Notes: generated by a model not told the origin, from the letters alone. A stretch of 64,000 nucleotides of DNA from Candidatus Gastranaerophilales bacterium (GCA_944324365.1 CALUWA010000001.1:186001-250000); one strand, 5' to 3'. Counted from the first letter of the stretch, positions 1 through 8,811 are shown. Numbers and translations are program-made.

Positions 1-287
1 CAGATGCAAAAGATTTAAGAAACAAAGAATCCGACAGAATTACAGTTACCGTTAATGCCCTAAAAAAACTCGGTGCAAATATTGAGGAACTCGATGACGG
101 ATTTGTAATTCAGGGTAAAACACAGCTTCGAGGCGGAGTTTCTCTTGAAACTTTCCATGACCACAGAATAGCAATGAGCTTATTCGTTGCTGGACTTATC
201 TGCCCTCAAGAAATTCTTATCGAAGGATTTGAATGGGCGGGCATATCATTTCCTGAATTTGAAGAGCTATTTAACTCGCTTATGTAA
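1..287 (+). CDS. aroA: 3-phosphoshikimate 1-carboxyvinyltransferase (EPSP synthase), C-terminal part
   Basis: Only the last ~94 codons are in the window; the reading frame starts at base 3 and the 5' end lies upstream. The fragment carries the NKESDRI motif and, ~45 residues later, HDHRIAMS, both typical of the AroA phosphoenolpyruvate/shikimate-3-phosphate site. It ends near the family's usual C-terminal 'FPxFxxLF' sequence. The enzyme makes EPSP from shikimate-3-phosphate and PEP in the cytoplasmic route to chorismate. No other aro gene is visible. Confidence 0.9.
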   Translation, partial: DAKDLRNKESDRITVTVNALKKLGANIEELDDGFVIQGKTQLRGGVSLETFHDHRIAMSLFVAGLICPQEILIEGFEWAGISFPEFEELFNSLM

Positions 288-382
288 CAATCTTGTAATA
301 TTTTACTCGTGGCTCGCAATTTAACACCTGAAAAAAACTTTATAGGAATATAAGGTTAGGTAATAATTGGAAAGGTAGTATT

Positions 383-1432
383 ATGTCAGGAGAAAATGTA
401 AGTTTAGGCAATATGGGCTATAATAATCCATATCTAATGCAGCAGTATGATGTATCAAATGACGATTTAATGGCAAATCTTCATTTCAAAGCAATTGAAC
501 AAAGCGGAAAAATTCCGGGATTAACTGAAACCGCAGGGTCGACCTCATTCAGAGGAAATCCGGAAACTGATACATTTGAAAAATCATCAGGAGGCCCCGG
601 ACTTCTCGGCACAACTGCACTTGCAGGCGGCGGAGCATTAGCGGGCGGCGCTGGCGGATATTATTTAATGAACAATCCTATAAAAGATTTAAAAAACCAA
701 ACTTTAAATCCGGCTTTTTACAAAACAATTGATAAAGCAGATTTGGCAGAACAAATAAAAGTAAAACAAAATGCTCTCAAAAACAGCAAAGGCTACAACC
801 TTGCTCAACTTGCAAAAGCTGAAAGTTTTGATACACTTCCGGATGAAGTAAAAACGTTTTTAAAGAACAACAAACTGGACAAACTCAGCCCGGAAGAGGC
901 AAAAGGGCTGATTGAAGCTGCCGGGAAAAAGGTAGAAGATTTTGACCTTAACAAAGTTGCACAAAATGTAACTGAAAAATTCAAAGGAACGCAGTACTAC
1001 AACAATATCATCAAAACAAGTACTGACAATCATATTCTCGCAGCAATAGATAAAACAAAAAATGCTGATGAGCTGAAAGCTTTAATCTTAAAACACAAAG
1101 ACTTCTTTGGACTAAGCGGCACAGAAACAGAAATTGCGCAAAGTGCAGAAACTCTTGCAGCAAGAGGCAAAAATGAAGTTACATCTCTAGCAAACAATAT
1201 AATTACAAAAGCCGAAGATTATGTAATTGCTAGAAAGAACAAAATATTTGCTAATATAGGCAAAGACGGCAAATTGCTCGAGAATGCAGATGATGCAACA
1301 AAAGCATTATTCAAAGATTTCAAATGGCAGCAAGCTAAAAAATACGGCAAATGGGGTGCTGCAATAGCGGCAGCAGGAGCCCTGTTATACGGATTATTCA
1401 GCGGCGGCAAAAAACAAGACCCAAACATATAA
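383..1432 (+). CDS. lineage-specific protein with two membrane-active segments
   Basis: I do not recognise a named family. The 349-residue protein has a polar N-terminus with a TSFRGNPE motif resembling the TFKG/TFSG tags of other proteins here. A Gly/Ala-rich hydrophobic stretch follows (about residues 75-95, LAGGGALAGGAGG), then a ~200-residue Lys/Asn-rich helical region and a C-terminal hydrophobic segment (GAAIAAAGALLYGLF) before a basic tail. It has no signal peptide. The two hydrophobic ends around a charged helical middle suggest a membrane-anchored or membrane-inserting protein, but this is inference. It stands alone and ends at a strong bidirectional terminator. Confidence 0.7.
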   Translation: MSGENVSLGNMGYNNPYLMQQYDVSNDDLMANLHFKAIEQSGKIPGLTETAGSTSFRGNPETDTFEKSSGGPGLLGTTALAGGGALAGGAGGYYLMNNPIKDLKNQTLNPAFYKTIDKADLAEQIKVKQNALKNSKGYNLAQLAKAESFDTLPDEVKTFLKNNKLDKLSPEEAKGLIEAAGKKVEDFDLNKVAQNVTEKFKGTQYYNNIIKTSTDNHILAAIDKTKNADELKALILKHKDFFGLSGTETEIAQSAETLAARGKNEVTSLANNIITKAEDYVIARKNKIFANIGKDGKLLENADDATKALFKDFKWQQAKKYGKWGAAIAAAGALLYGLFSGGKKQDPNI

Positions 1433-1466
1433 TTTACCCCTTTAACCCTTTCTAATTAACTAAAAC

Positions 1467-1497
1467 AACGGCCTTCAGAAATATCTGAAGGCCGTTT
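1467..1497. terminator. bidirectional intrinsic terminator
   Basis: A perfect 13-bp inverted repeat (AACGGCCTTCAGA / TCTGAAGGCCGTT) with a 4-base AATA loop lies between two convergent genes. Both outer flanks are A/T-rich, so it can serve both strands. Confidence 0.85.
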
Positions 1498-1503
1498 CAA
1501 AAT

Positions 1504-2871
1504 TTATTTACCCGCAATTACTATTGTAAAATCGGAAGTTCCGCACAAATAGTTATTCGGGTCATACACAAATTGATAGCCTGTTATAGAAGGCGCCTGC
1601 TTTTTCAAATAATTGTAATACTCATTTGTAACCTGAGAAGAATGAGCTATAAATTGTGAATGAGCACGCGAAATATGGGATTTGCAAGTTACATTAATAT
1701 TTGCAGCCGCCAATTCATCAAGGATAATCTGCGCTTCTGCTGAATTTTGCTCGGAATAGACAACCGATGCTGTCATTTGAACAGCCTCATCCGGCTGAAC
1801 TTTTTCTCTATATATCAATCTGTCAATAACTTCCTGAGTTTTTTCAGGGTCAAGAATCCAATAGCTTATGTGTCCTTTCTTATTTGGAGCACCTGGCAAT
1901 GTTGCGATTTCAACTTTATCCATATCAAGATGCTTAGACATCATAGCAAACTGTGTCAACTCATAAAAAGACATATTTGTTTTAACATACTGTTTTGCAA
2001 CATTTACAATTTCCGGAATTTTTGTAATAGTTTCTGGCTTTTTAAGTTCGTTCAAAACTCCGCGTAAAAACCATTGCTGGCGCTGAGTTCTGCCGATATC
2101 ACCCAGAGGATCATGTCTGAATCTTAAATATCCAACAGCCTCCGACGGAGAAAGATGGTGTGTACCCTTAGTTAAATGAATATGTAATTTGCCGGAATAA
2201 TCGTCATAATTCATGTTCTTCTCAACATAAACATCGACTCCGCCCAGTGCTTCAACAATACTCTTTACTGCATTGTCATGAACCATTATATATCTGTCAA
2301 CTTTAATACCTAAAGTATCTTCAACAGTTTTAATAGTCATACCGATACCGCCTATAGCATGAGCCGCGTTAATCTTTTGGATACCATGATTTCCAGGAAG
2401 ATAAACCTTGCTGTCACGCGGGATAGATATTGCATTGACAGATTTTGTACGCGGATCAATATTTACAAGAATTATAGTATCCGTTCTTGTACCTGTCCAC
2501 AAATCATCAGGGTTATCACTGGCATCAACACCTAAAAGCAATACATTTTGACGTCTTGGCCCAAACGGCAGAGTAAACTCCGCTTCTGATTTTTTAGCAT
2601 TGTCATTCGCCATTTTATTAAAGAATTTAGTTATTGCAGCATCTTCGCCAAAATGCTTGTTGCAAAAATCTGTATTAACCCCGACATAAAAAAGAGCTAC
2701 CAGCATAATTAGTACAAATAATATTACTGTAATAAACATCCTGATAATAACAGCCTGCCGCTGCTGCTGCCTTTTTATTTCGTTCAGATAAGCTTTGTTT
2801 TTATCTTTGCGGGGAGCAGGCTTTTTCGCGCCTCTGTTATTCGGATTATTTATTTGTCTATATGTTGTCAT
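1504..2871 (-). CDS. LytR-CpsA-Psr (LCP) family glycopolymer transferase
   Basis: LCP enzymes move undecaprenyl-linked glycopolymers onto cell-envelope acceptors outside the membrane. The 455-residue protein has a strongly basic cytoplasmic head (residues 1-43), one transmembrane helix (about 44-64), then the LCP domain (about 108-275). Visible LCP motifs are NVLLLGVD, the Arg/Asp-rich GTRTDTIILVNID, SIPRDS and the YLRFRHDPLGDIGRTQRQQ block with its lipid-phosphate-binding arginines. The region after ~360 (MTASVVYSEQNSAEA...) fits the LytR_C domain. It is a single-gene unit convergent with the upstream gene. The polymer it attaches cannot be told, but the large polysaccharide cluster at 17-30 kb is an obvious candidate source. 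Confidence 0.9.
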   Translation of the reverse strand: MTTYRQINNPNNRGAKKPAPRKDKNKAYLNEIKRQQQRQAVIIRMFITVILFVLIMLVALFYVGVNTDFCNKHFGEDAAITKFFNKMANDNAKKSEAEFTLPFGPRRQNVLLLGVDASDNPDDLWTGTRTDTIILVNIDPRTKSVNAISIPRDSKVYLPGNHGIQKINAAHAIGGIGMTIKTVEDTLGIKVDRYIMVHDNAVKSIVEALGGVDVYVEKNMNYDDYSGKLHIHLTKGTHHLSPSEAVGYLRFRHDPLGDIGRTQRQQWFLRGVLNELKKPETITKIPEIVNVAKQYVKTNMSFYELTQFAMMSKHLDMDKVEIATLPGAPNKKGHISYWILDPEKTQEVIDRLIYREKVQPDEAVQMTASVVYSEQNSAEAQIILDELAAANINVTCKSHISRAHSQFIAHSSQVTNEYYNYLKKQAPSITGYQFVYDPNNYLCGTSDFTIVIAGK

Positions 2872-2972
2872 ATCTCTCTTTACCTATTTTACCTAAACCA
2901 GCTATAATATTTTAACTTAAAAAAATCAATTTAACAAAAGCTCAATAAAAATACACTATTTTACCGAGATTA

Positions 2973-4337
2973 TCAAAAGACATGAACAAGGTATATTGTT
3001 ACGAGCGTAAAGTAAACTGCCAGCCCGACAACATCAATAGTTGTTGCAATAACAGGACCTGAAGCAACAGCAGGGTCAACTTTTAAAGCTTTAAGTGCAA
3101 AAGGTGTAAATGTTCCTATTGCGGTAGCCATCATCATATTTATAGCCATAGCGGAGCCTACAACAATACCTAACCCGGCATTATGCTGCCATCCCCAAGT
3201 AACAGCCATAACAAGTGCACCGAATAAAATACCGATAGAAGCACCTATAGCCGATTCTCTTAAGATATAATGCATGGCAGAACTCAACGTAACCTGTCCG
3301 GTTGAAAGTCCGCGAACCATAAGAGTAATACTCTGAGTTCCGATATTTCCGCCCAAACCTGCCAGCAAAGGCATAAATGTAGCAACAATCGGAAGCAAAG
3401 TGAACGTATGGTCAAATCTGTGAGCAACATTTACTGCAACAAATTCTCCCAGAAGTGTTATAAAAAGCCACGGAGTTCTTGCACGTATTGCATTGATAAT
3501 ATTCCCGGAAAGAATTTCATCTTCATCTACAACTTCTGTTGAAATACCGGATGACTGGTAAATTTCTTCGGTTGTTTCTTCTTCGAACAAATCATGAACA
3601 TCATCCCAGGTAATCATTCCTTTCAACCTGTTATACAAATCGACAACCGGAAGAGCGTTATATTGATATTTCATAAATTCATCAATAATAAAGTCGCTGT
3701 AATCATCAACATGAAGCTTGACGATATCGGAAATCATTATATCTTCAACCTTTTGGGTAATCGGAGAAGTCAAAAGTTTTCTCAAAGAAACAACTCCAAG
3801 CAGGTGATTTTGTTTATCAACAACATAGACATAGTATAGTTCCATGTTATCTTCTTCCGCTTTTATTCTGATGTGATTTAAAACATCCTGAACACTCATG
3901 TCGGAATTAACAGTTAAGACTACCGGGTTCATAATACCGCCCGCGGTATCTTCGTTATAAGTAAGAAGTTCCCTTACCTCTTCTGAAAATTTATGAGGAA
4001 GTTTATCAAGATAAGTTTCACTCTCATCCTCTTCCATATCGCCCAAAACATCGGCAGCAGCATCGTGAGGCAAACGGGTCAAAATTCTCGATGCCATTTC
4101 TTCGTCGATATCACCGAGAAGCTCAACCTGAATTTGAGGAGACAAATATTCCATCAAATCAGCAGCTTTTTCTATATCAAGCAGCTTAAAACATTGCAAA
4201 CGTTCTTCTGGTTTTAATTCCTGAAAAATATCCGCCAAATCAGCTTCATGATAACTGTTCAACTCTTCTTTCAACTGAACAAGAGTCTCATCATCCATTA
4301 TTTCTCTGATACGTTCAACAATATTCTGGGTATTCAT
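2973..4337 (-). CDS. mgtE: MgtE-family magnesium transporter
   Basis: This is an inner-membrane Mg2+ channel gated by cytoplasmic Mg2+. The order matches the family: an N-terminal acidic superhelical domain (1-130; HEADLADIFQELKPEER, LLGDIDEEMASRILTRLP), a CBS pair (about 135-255) with many acidic residues that bind Mg2+, and five C-terminal membrane helices (about 285-454) including the pore motif PLLAGLGGNIGTQS. At 454 residues it has the usual length. It is transcribed alone. The upstream gap is too short and plain for an M-box riboswitch. Confidence 0.95.
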   Translation of the reverse strand: MNTQNIVERIREIMDDETLVQLKEELNSYHEADLADIFQELKPEERLQCFKLLDIEKAADLMEYLSPQIQVELLGDIDEEMASRILTRLPHDAAADVLGDMEEDESETYLDKLPHKFSEEVRELLTYNEDTAGGIMNPVVLTVNSDMSVQDVLNHIRIKAEEDNMELYYVYVVDKQNHLLGVVSLRKLLTSPITQKVEDIMISDIVKLHVDDYSDFIIDEFMKYQYNALPVVDLYNRLKGMITWDDVHDLFEEETTEEIYQSSGISTEVVDEDEILSGNIINAIRARTPWLFITLLGEFVAVNVAHRFDHTFTLLPIVATFMPLLAGLGGNIGTQSITLMVRGLSTGQVTLSSAMHYILRESAIGASIGILFGALVMAVTWGWQHNAGLGIVVGSAMAINMMMATAIGTFTPFALKALKVDPAVASGPVIATTIDVVGLAVYFTLVTIYLVHVF

Positions 4338-4379
4338 AACAAAATAATTATATTACAAACAAACCAAAAAACATCCCAC

Positions 4380-4407
4380 TTGAATTTTATAAAAAAACAT
4401 TTATAAT
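4380..4407 (+). promoter_or_regulatory. promoter of the G-tract prepilin gene
   Basis: TTGAAT, a 16-base spacer and a perfect TATAAT lie 45 bases before the ATG at 4452, which has the strong Shine-Dalgarno sequence AAGGAGG. Confidence 0.65.
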
Positions 4408-4451
4408 GTGTATATAAATTTATTTTAAATGTACGAGTTGAAGGAGGACAT

Positions 4452-5243
4452 ATGAAAAGGACGGATATAGCTAAATCCCAGGGGGGGGGGGGGGTAAATT
4501 CCTTATATAACAAGGGTTTTGGCCAATTATTAAATTATCAAAATTTTGGATTTACATTAGCGGAAGTTTTAATTACATTGGGGATTATTGGAATTATTGC
4601 GGCGCTTACACTTCCTACACTGCTAGGCAAAGTTCAGGATAAAATATTGGAAGCGCAGGTTAATAAGGCAAAATCAGTAGTTGTAAATGGCTACAAACTA
4701 ATGATGGCGCACTATGAAATATTTAAAGTCGAAAATATCCCGTTTTTAGCCAAATGCAACTCCATGGATGACATAGAATGCGTATCAAAAGAGCATAAAG
4801 AAGCTTTTCAAATTTTGACAGACAGTGCTGATGGATTGTCAGCAGATATAATGCCTGAACAATATGCTGTTGAAGGAAAAAACTTGCCGTCACCATTTAA
4901 GTGGACTGATACCAAATATATGTATAGAACAGGTGACGGAATGGTATTTGGAGTTATTCCAAATGACACCTTCACAAGTTTTGATATAATTGTTGATGTT
5001 AATGCTAAAAGCAATCCAAACACAGCAACCAAAGACTTAAGAAAATTCAGATTTTCAAGTGATGGCGGCCAATTATATGATGTAAGCGAAGAGCTTACGA
5101 AAGTAACAGAATGCAGTTTTGAAAATATTGCAGGTTGTACAACCGAAGAAGAATGCCGCTCAATTGAAGCTCCGTCGACTGATGTTGGACATTGGGAAAT
5201 TCGCTGGTACGACGGAGCCTGCCATGCAGATTACAATTTATAA
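4452..5243 (+). CDS. type IV prepilin / pseudopilin-like protein with a phase-variable G14 tract
   Basis: The 263-residue protein has an N-terminal methylation motif: GFTLAEVL followed by a ~20-residue hydrophobic helix (about residues 33-55). Prepilin peptidase should cut after this Gly, and Glu+5 is present. The rest is a globular domain with several cysteines near the C-terminus (ECSFENIAGCTTEEEC). The leader before the cleavage site is unusually long, ~32 residues, and holds a run of 14 G in the coding strand encoding GGGG. With 14 G the gene is open. With 13 G the frame reads TAA directly after the tract, and with 15 G it stops five codons later, so the gene should flip ON/OFF. A Wzy-like gene follows after a terminator. 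Confidence 0.85.
   Translation: MKRTDIAKSQGGGGVNSLYNKGFGQLLNYQNFGFTLAEVLITLGIIGIIAALTLPTLLGKVQDKILEAQVNKAKSVVVNGYKLMMAHYEIFKVENIPFLAKCNSMDDIECVSKEHKEAFQILTDSADGLSADIMPEQYAVEGKNLPSPFKWTDTKYMYRTGDGMVFGVIPNDTFTSFDIIVDVNAKSNPNTATKDLRKFRFSSDGGQLYDVSEELTKVTECSFENIAGCTTEEECRSIEAPSTDVGHWEIRWYDGACHADYNL
4481..4494 (+). repeat. poly-G tract (14 G) in the prepilin gene
   Basis: Fourteen consecutive G lie at codons 10-15 of the prepilin gene. The translated state is in frame; loss or gain of one base gives an immediate or near-immediate stop. Such a run is not expected by chance in AT-rich DNA. Confidence 0.95.
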
Positions 5244-5251
5244 TAGCAATA

Positions 5252-5288
5252 AACACCAAGCCGATTTAAAAATAATCGGCTTGGTGTT
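5252..5288 (+). terminator. hairpin terminator after the prepilin gene
   Basis: A perfect 15-bp stem (AACACCAAGCCGATT / AATCGGCTTGGTGTT) with a 7-base A-rich loop begins 8 bases after the stop codon. The following T-tract is short, so partial read-through to the next gene is possible. Confidence 0.7.
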
Positions 5289-5296
5289 CTAAGACA

Positions 5297-6418
5297 ATGC
5301 AAAATTCAATAAGCAACAAGTACGCAACATATCTATTTACAGCTTTATATTCAGCAGGAGCAATTTTCTGCATATTTTTAACAAGTGTCTACATTATGGA
5401 TATTTATCAATATATGGACACTCAAAGAATTATATTAAAAATCCTATATGCAGTAGGTATAGCGTTTAACATTTTTGTATTTAAAACATATAATTTTAAA
5501 AAATATATTATTCATTTTCTCATAACCATACTAATTTTAATCGCTGCAACACAATCAAATTCCTATTACAAGATAAGTTATTTATGGTTTTTTCTGCTTG
5601 CAATTCCGCCAATCAGCCTGAAACAAATATCCAAAGCAGTACTTACAATCACAACTGTATCAATTATTAGCGTTATCTTAATCACCGCATTCGGAGGCGG
5701 AGAAAACATCTCTTTTATCCGTCCCGGAACTAATTTTATAAGGTATTCATACGGATTTTTAAATCCAAATCTATTTGCGGCGTATCTATTCCAGATTTGC
5801 ATCACATTTGCATATATAAGATGGAAAACCTGGAATTCAAAAGATAACATACTTATGTTTTCAATACTCTGCCTGGCTTTTTTCTTTACAAATTCCAGAA
5901 CAACTTCAATACTTATATTACTACTATTCTTGGCCGTCAACATAAGTAATCATATTAAGATAAAACATGTAATTAAAATTCCGCAAAGTTTACTGCTGAT
6001 ATGTCCGGCATTTACTATAATCACAAGCAAATTATATTGTATGAGCAGCACGTTTGCCTACTTTCTTGATGAAATATTCTCATATAGGTTTAGAAATGCC
6101 TGTTATTCAATGGCAAGTTATCCAATTAGTTTTTGGGGCAATAATATAAAAATAACACACGATATGCTTTTAATTGATAATATTTACGCAAACTTACTTA
6201 TACATTATGGAATATGCATAAGTCTTTTATTTTTTACAGGATACTGGATAATGTTAAAAAAAGCATTCAAAAATAATAATATACCGCTACTCGTAATATT
6301 AACACTAACTATCCTCCAAGGTATAACAGAAAGTATTCCTCTGATATATTATTTAAATTTCTCTATTCTAACATTTTCCGCTCTCTTAAACAATACAAAA
6401 TTATTTAACGAAACTTAG
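5297..6418 (+). CDS. Wzy-like O-antigen/capsule polymerase (putative)
   Basis: The 373-residue protein is almost entirely membrane-embedded, with about 10-11 helices by eye. Two features fit polysaccharide polymerases/ligases of the Wzy/WaaL group: the GFLNPNLFAAYLFQI segment (about residues 152-167, like the G-x-x-(N/H)-P-N motif) and TNSRTTSILILL (about 197-208, like the conserved SR(T/G) motif). Wzy enzymes join undecaprenyl-linked repeat units on the periplasmic face. It sits between a prepilin gene and argS, away from the glycan cluster at 17-30 kb. The start overlaps the terminator region by only a few bases, and the ribosome-binding site is poor. The function is a family-level inference. 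Confidence 0.55.
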   Translation: MQNSISNKYATYLFTALYSAGAIFCIFLTSVYIMDIYQYMDTQRIILKILYAVGIAFNIFVFKTYNFKKYIIHFLITILILIAATQSNSYYKISYLWFFLLAIPPISLKQISKAVLTITTVSIISVILITAFGGGENISFIRPGTNFIRYSYGFLNPNLFAAYLFQICITFAYIRWKTWNSKDNILMFSILCLAFFFTNSRTTSILILLLFLAVNISNHIKIKHVIKIPQSLLLICPAFTIITSKLYCMSSTFAYFLDEIFSYRFRNACYSMASYPISFWGNNIKITHDMLLIDNIYANLLIHYGICISLLFFTGYWIMLKKAFKNNNIPLLVILTLTILQGITESIPLIYYLNFSILTFSALLNNTKLFNET

Positions 6419-6468
6419 AAACAACCAGCTGTATGTTTATGCTAAAATAAGACTACAGGAGAGAAAAA

Positions 6469-8181
6469 ATGATTAAAGATTACTTTTTGAATAATATAGA
6501 AAACGCAATAGAAAAGGCTGCCGCCGAAAATAAACTTGGTGAAATGAAAGAATACACAAAAGGTACACTGACAACAGAACGCCCTAAAAACAGTGATTTC
6601 GGTGATTTTGCAGTTAATGTATCTTCACTTGCAAGATATGCAAGAATGGCTCCCCCTCAGATTGCGAACACAATAATTTCATACATTGATAAGGATGACA
6701 ACGAATATACTGTAATCGGCGGCTTTATAAACTTTAAGGCCGGAAAAAATTTATTAAAACAAACCGTAAAAGAAATATTTGACAAAGATAAAAATTACGG
6801 AAAACCGGAAAACGTAAAAACCGAAAAAATTATTCTTGAATACGTATCGGCAAACCCTACCGGCCCTTTCCATATCGGTCATGGCAGATGGGCTGCAATG
6901 GGTTCCGTTCTTGCAAATCTTTTAAAATTCTACGGACACGATGTTTACCAGGAATTTTATATCAATGACGCCGGCTCCCAAATTCAAAAATTAGGAAATT
7001 CACTTGCAATAAGAATCCGCCAGGAATTAGGAGAAGATGTAGATTTTCCGACAGATGAACTTGAAAGAAAAAATTACTATCCGGGTGATTACTTAATTCC
7101 TGTAGCTAAAAAATATCTTGAAACCCATAAAGGACTTCCTGAAGATATTCAGGAACTTTGCGATTTCGCAAAAGAGTATGAAGAACGGGTTCAAAGAGAA
7201 CTGCTCGAAAAATTCCGTGTTCACTTTGATAATTTTTATTCTGAACTTACTCTTCACAAATCAGGTAAAGTTGATGAATGTGTTCAAAAACTCAAAAACA
7301 GCGGAAAAATTTATCAAAAAGACGGTGCAGATTGGTTCAAATCGTCTGATTTTGGAGATGATCAAGATAGAGTTATTAAAAAAGCAGACGGCTCAAATAC
7401 CTATCTGACAGCCGATATTGCTTATCATATTGACAAACTTGAACGCGGATTTGACAGAATGATTAATATCTGGGGTGCAGATCACCACGGATACGTTGCC
7501 CGCGTAAAAGCATCTATTGAAGCTCTCGGATATAACCCTGATAAATTAGAAATTCTGTTGGGTCAGCTTGTTAACCTTGTTGTCGACGGAAACGAAGTTC
7601 GCATGGGCAAGAGAAAAAATATGGTAACTCTTGATGATTTAATTGATGAAGTCGGAGTTGACGCAACACGTTTCTGGATGAGTATGAGAAATATTGATAC
7701 AACTCTGGATTTTGATATTGAACTTGCCAAAAAGAACAGTGACGAAAACCCTGTATTTTATGTTCAATATGCACATGCAAGAGCCTGCTCAATACTCAGA
7801 AATGCGGTCGAAGAAAAAATCAATACGGAAACCGGGGAAAAGACACCGGCACCGCTTAGCAAAACGGAATTGGATGAACTCATTAATTCATACACCGCAG
7901 ATACAATTATACCAACCATTGAGAGTGGGAAAAAATTAATTCTTAAACTTGAAGAATACAAATCAATGATTAAAACTTCGGCTGAAACAAGACAGGTATA
8001 CACAATCTGCCGTTATGTTCAAGAGCTTGCAAGCGAATTTCACTCATTCTACAATGCAAACCGTGTAATATCAGAAGATAAAGAATTAATGAAATCACGC
8101 CTGGCACTTGTTATAGCAGTGAAAAAGGTTCTGAACAACGCTCTTGACCTGCTTGGAGTATCAGCTCCGGAGAGAATGTAA
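6469..8181 (+). CDS. argS: arginyl-tRNA synthetase
   Basis: This class I synthetase charges tRNA-Arg. The 570-residue length is normal. The N-terminal additional domain (1-110) precedes the catalytic Rossmann domain with HIGH at about 135-138 inside SANPTGPFHIGHGRW. The KMSK-equivalent loop appears as RMGKRKNMVTLDDL (~380), and the C-terminal DALR anticodon-binding domain contains VQYAHARACSILR. The AGGAGAG ribosome-binding site is well spaced. The stop codon directly abuts the stop of the convergent small gene. Confidence 0.97.
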   Translation: MIKDYFLNNIENAIEKAAAENKLGEMKEYTKGTLTTERPKNSDFGDFAVNVSSLARYARMAPPQIANTIISYIDKDDNEYTVIGGFINFKAGKNLLKQTVKEIFDKDKNYGKPENVKTEKIILEYVSANPTGPFHIGHGRWAAMGSVLANLLKFYGHDVYQEFYINDAGSQIQKLGNSLAIRIRQELGEDVDFPTDELERKNYYPGDYLIPVAKKYLETHKGLPEDIQELCDFAKEYEERVQRELLEKFRVHFDNFYSELTLHKSGKVDECVQKLKNSGKIYQKDGADWFKSSDFGDDQDRVIKKADGSNTYLTADIAYHIDKLERGFDRMINIWGADHHGYVARVKASIEALGYNPDKLEILLGQLVNLVVDGNEVRMGKRKNMVTLDDLIDEVGVDATRFWMSMRNIDTTLDFDIELAKKNSDENPVFYVQYAHARACSILRNAVEEKINTETGEKTPAPLSKTELDELINSYTADTIIPTIESGKKLILKLEEYKSMIKTSAETRQVYTICRYVQELASEFHSFYNANRVISEDKELMKSRLALVIAVKKVLNNALDLLGVSAPERM

Positions 8182-8520
8182 TTAGCTCAAATTTCCGAGA
8201 GCATTAATAAAAACAGCTTTAATCGCGTCATCTTTGCTCACCTCATGGTGGCGAACTTTGTCATATATAGAATAGTAAGAATAAAACGGAACATTTGAAA
8301 GTGCATAGGAACGAACAGCCTTTGCAGCTCCAATCTCTCCTCTCGCAAACTTATCAAGATAGTAATAAGGAGCAGTATTTGAATGAGTACTTAAAATAAG
8401 CTCATTAACAGAAGCCGGTCTTATTAATTTTGTTGACTGCTGGCGGTTATCTTGGTTTTCCGCATTAGCATGCCTCGTATGGGGATATAATGTAAATCTA
8501 TACTTGTGAAGATTAATCAC
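8182..8520 (-). CDS. small hypothetical protein, GTG start
   Basis: The 112-residue protein has no family I recognise. It begins with GTG, preceded at 9 bases by a clear GGAGG, which fixes the start. It is basic and Tyr/His-rich at the N-terminus, with a helical second half (AAKAVRSYALSNVPFYSYYSIYDKVRHHEVSKDDAIKAVF). There is no signal peptide or membrane helix. It converges with argS without a gap and is divergent from the attenuator-controlled gene. Confidence 0.65.
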   Translation of the reverse strand: MINLHKYRFTLYPHTRHANAENQDNRQQSTKLIRPASVNELILSTHSNTAPYYYLDKFARGEIGAAKAVRSYALSNVPFYSYYSIYDKVRHHEVSKDDAIKAVFINALGNLS

Positions 8521-8609
8521 TAAATAAAACCTCCGCTTGTATATAATACCCGAAGCATAAAAAATTTTGATAATGTGTAAAAAGATTTTTACAAATAAAA
8601 AAATAACAC

Positions 8610-8638
8610 TTGAAAAATATTTTTTTTATTGTTATATT
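8610..8638 (+). promoter_or_regulatory. promoter of the His-attenuated transcript
   Basis: TTGAAA, 17 bases, TATATT. The expected transcription start (about 8645) lies only a few bases before the leader-peptide ATG at 8648, so the leader would be translated as a nearly leaderless message. Confidence 0.7.
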
Positions 8639-8647
8639 GACACTACA

Positions 8648-8710
8648 ATGAAAAACATAGTTAGCAGACAATTCCATCATCATCACCATAGCAACCTGAA
8701 AAGGCTGTAG
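8648..8710 (+). CDS. histidine-rich attenuation leader peptide
   Basis: This is a 20-codon reading frame whose codons 10-14 are all histidine (CAT CAT CAT CAC CAT), followed by SNLKRL and TAG. It resembles the his operon leader peptides of enterobacteria in design. Its last codons and stop overlap the first arm of the antiterminator. A ribosome that stalls at the His codons leaves that arm free; one that reaches the stop covers it. The peptide itself probably has no function. Confidence 0.85.
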   Translation: MKNIVSRQFHHHHHSNLKRL

Positions 8711-8788
8711 GGATTGATGGTGCTCAAATAATATTCAATTCTAAGAAGTAGCCTTTTCGGGAAAACAGAGCAAAAGGTTACTTTTTTT
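8698..8788 (+). promoter_or_regulatory. histidine-responsive transcription attenuator
   Basis: Three mutually exclusive arms are visible. Arm 2 is 8698-8708 (GAAAAGGCT plus two wobbles). Arm 3 is 8746-8758 (AAGTAGCCTTTTC). Arm 4 is 8772-8784 (AAAAGGTTACTT). Arms 3:4 give a 12-bp stem with one G-U pair followed by seven T (8782-8788), an intrinsic terminator. Arms 2:3 give nine Watson-Crick pairs plus two wobbles, an antiterminator. In addition CACCAT in the His codons can pair with ATGGTG just downstream (arm 1). Low His-tRNA charging should favour 2:3 and read-through. Confidence 0.8.
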
Positions 8789-8811
8789 ATGGAATTGGAG
8801 ATTACAAAAAC

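Noticed and set aside
5297-6418. Prepilin operon partner
   Set aside because: The two genes are separated by a 15-bp hairpin and the second is a polymerase-like membrane protein with no known link to pilins.
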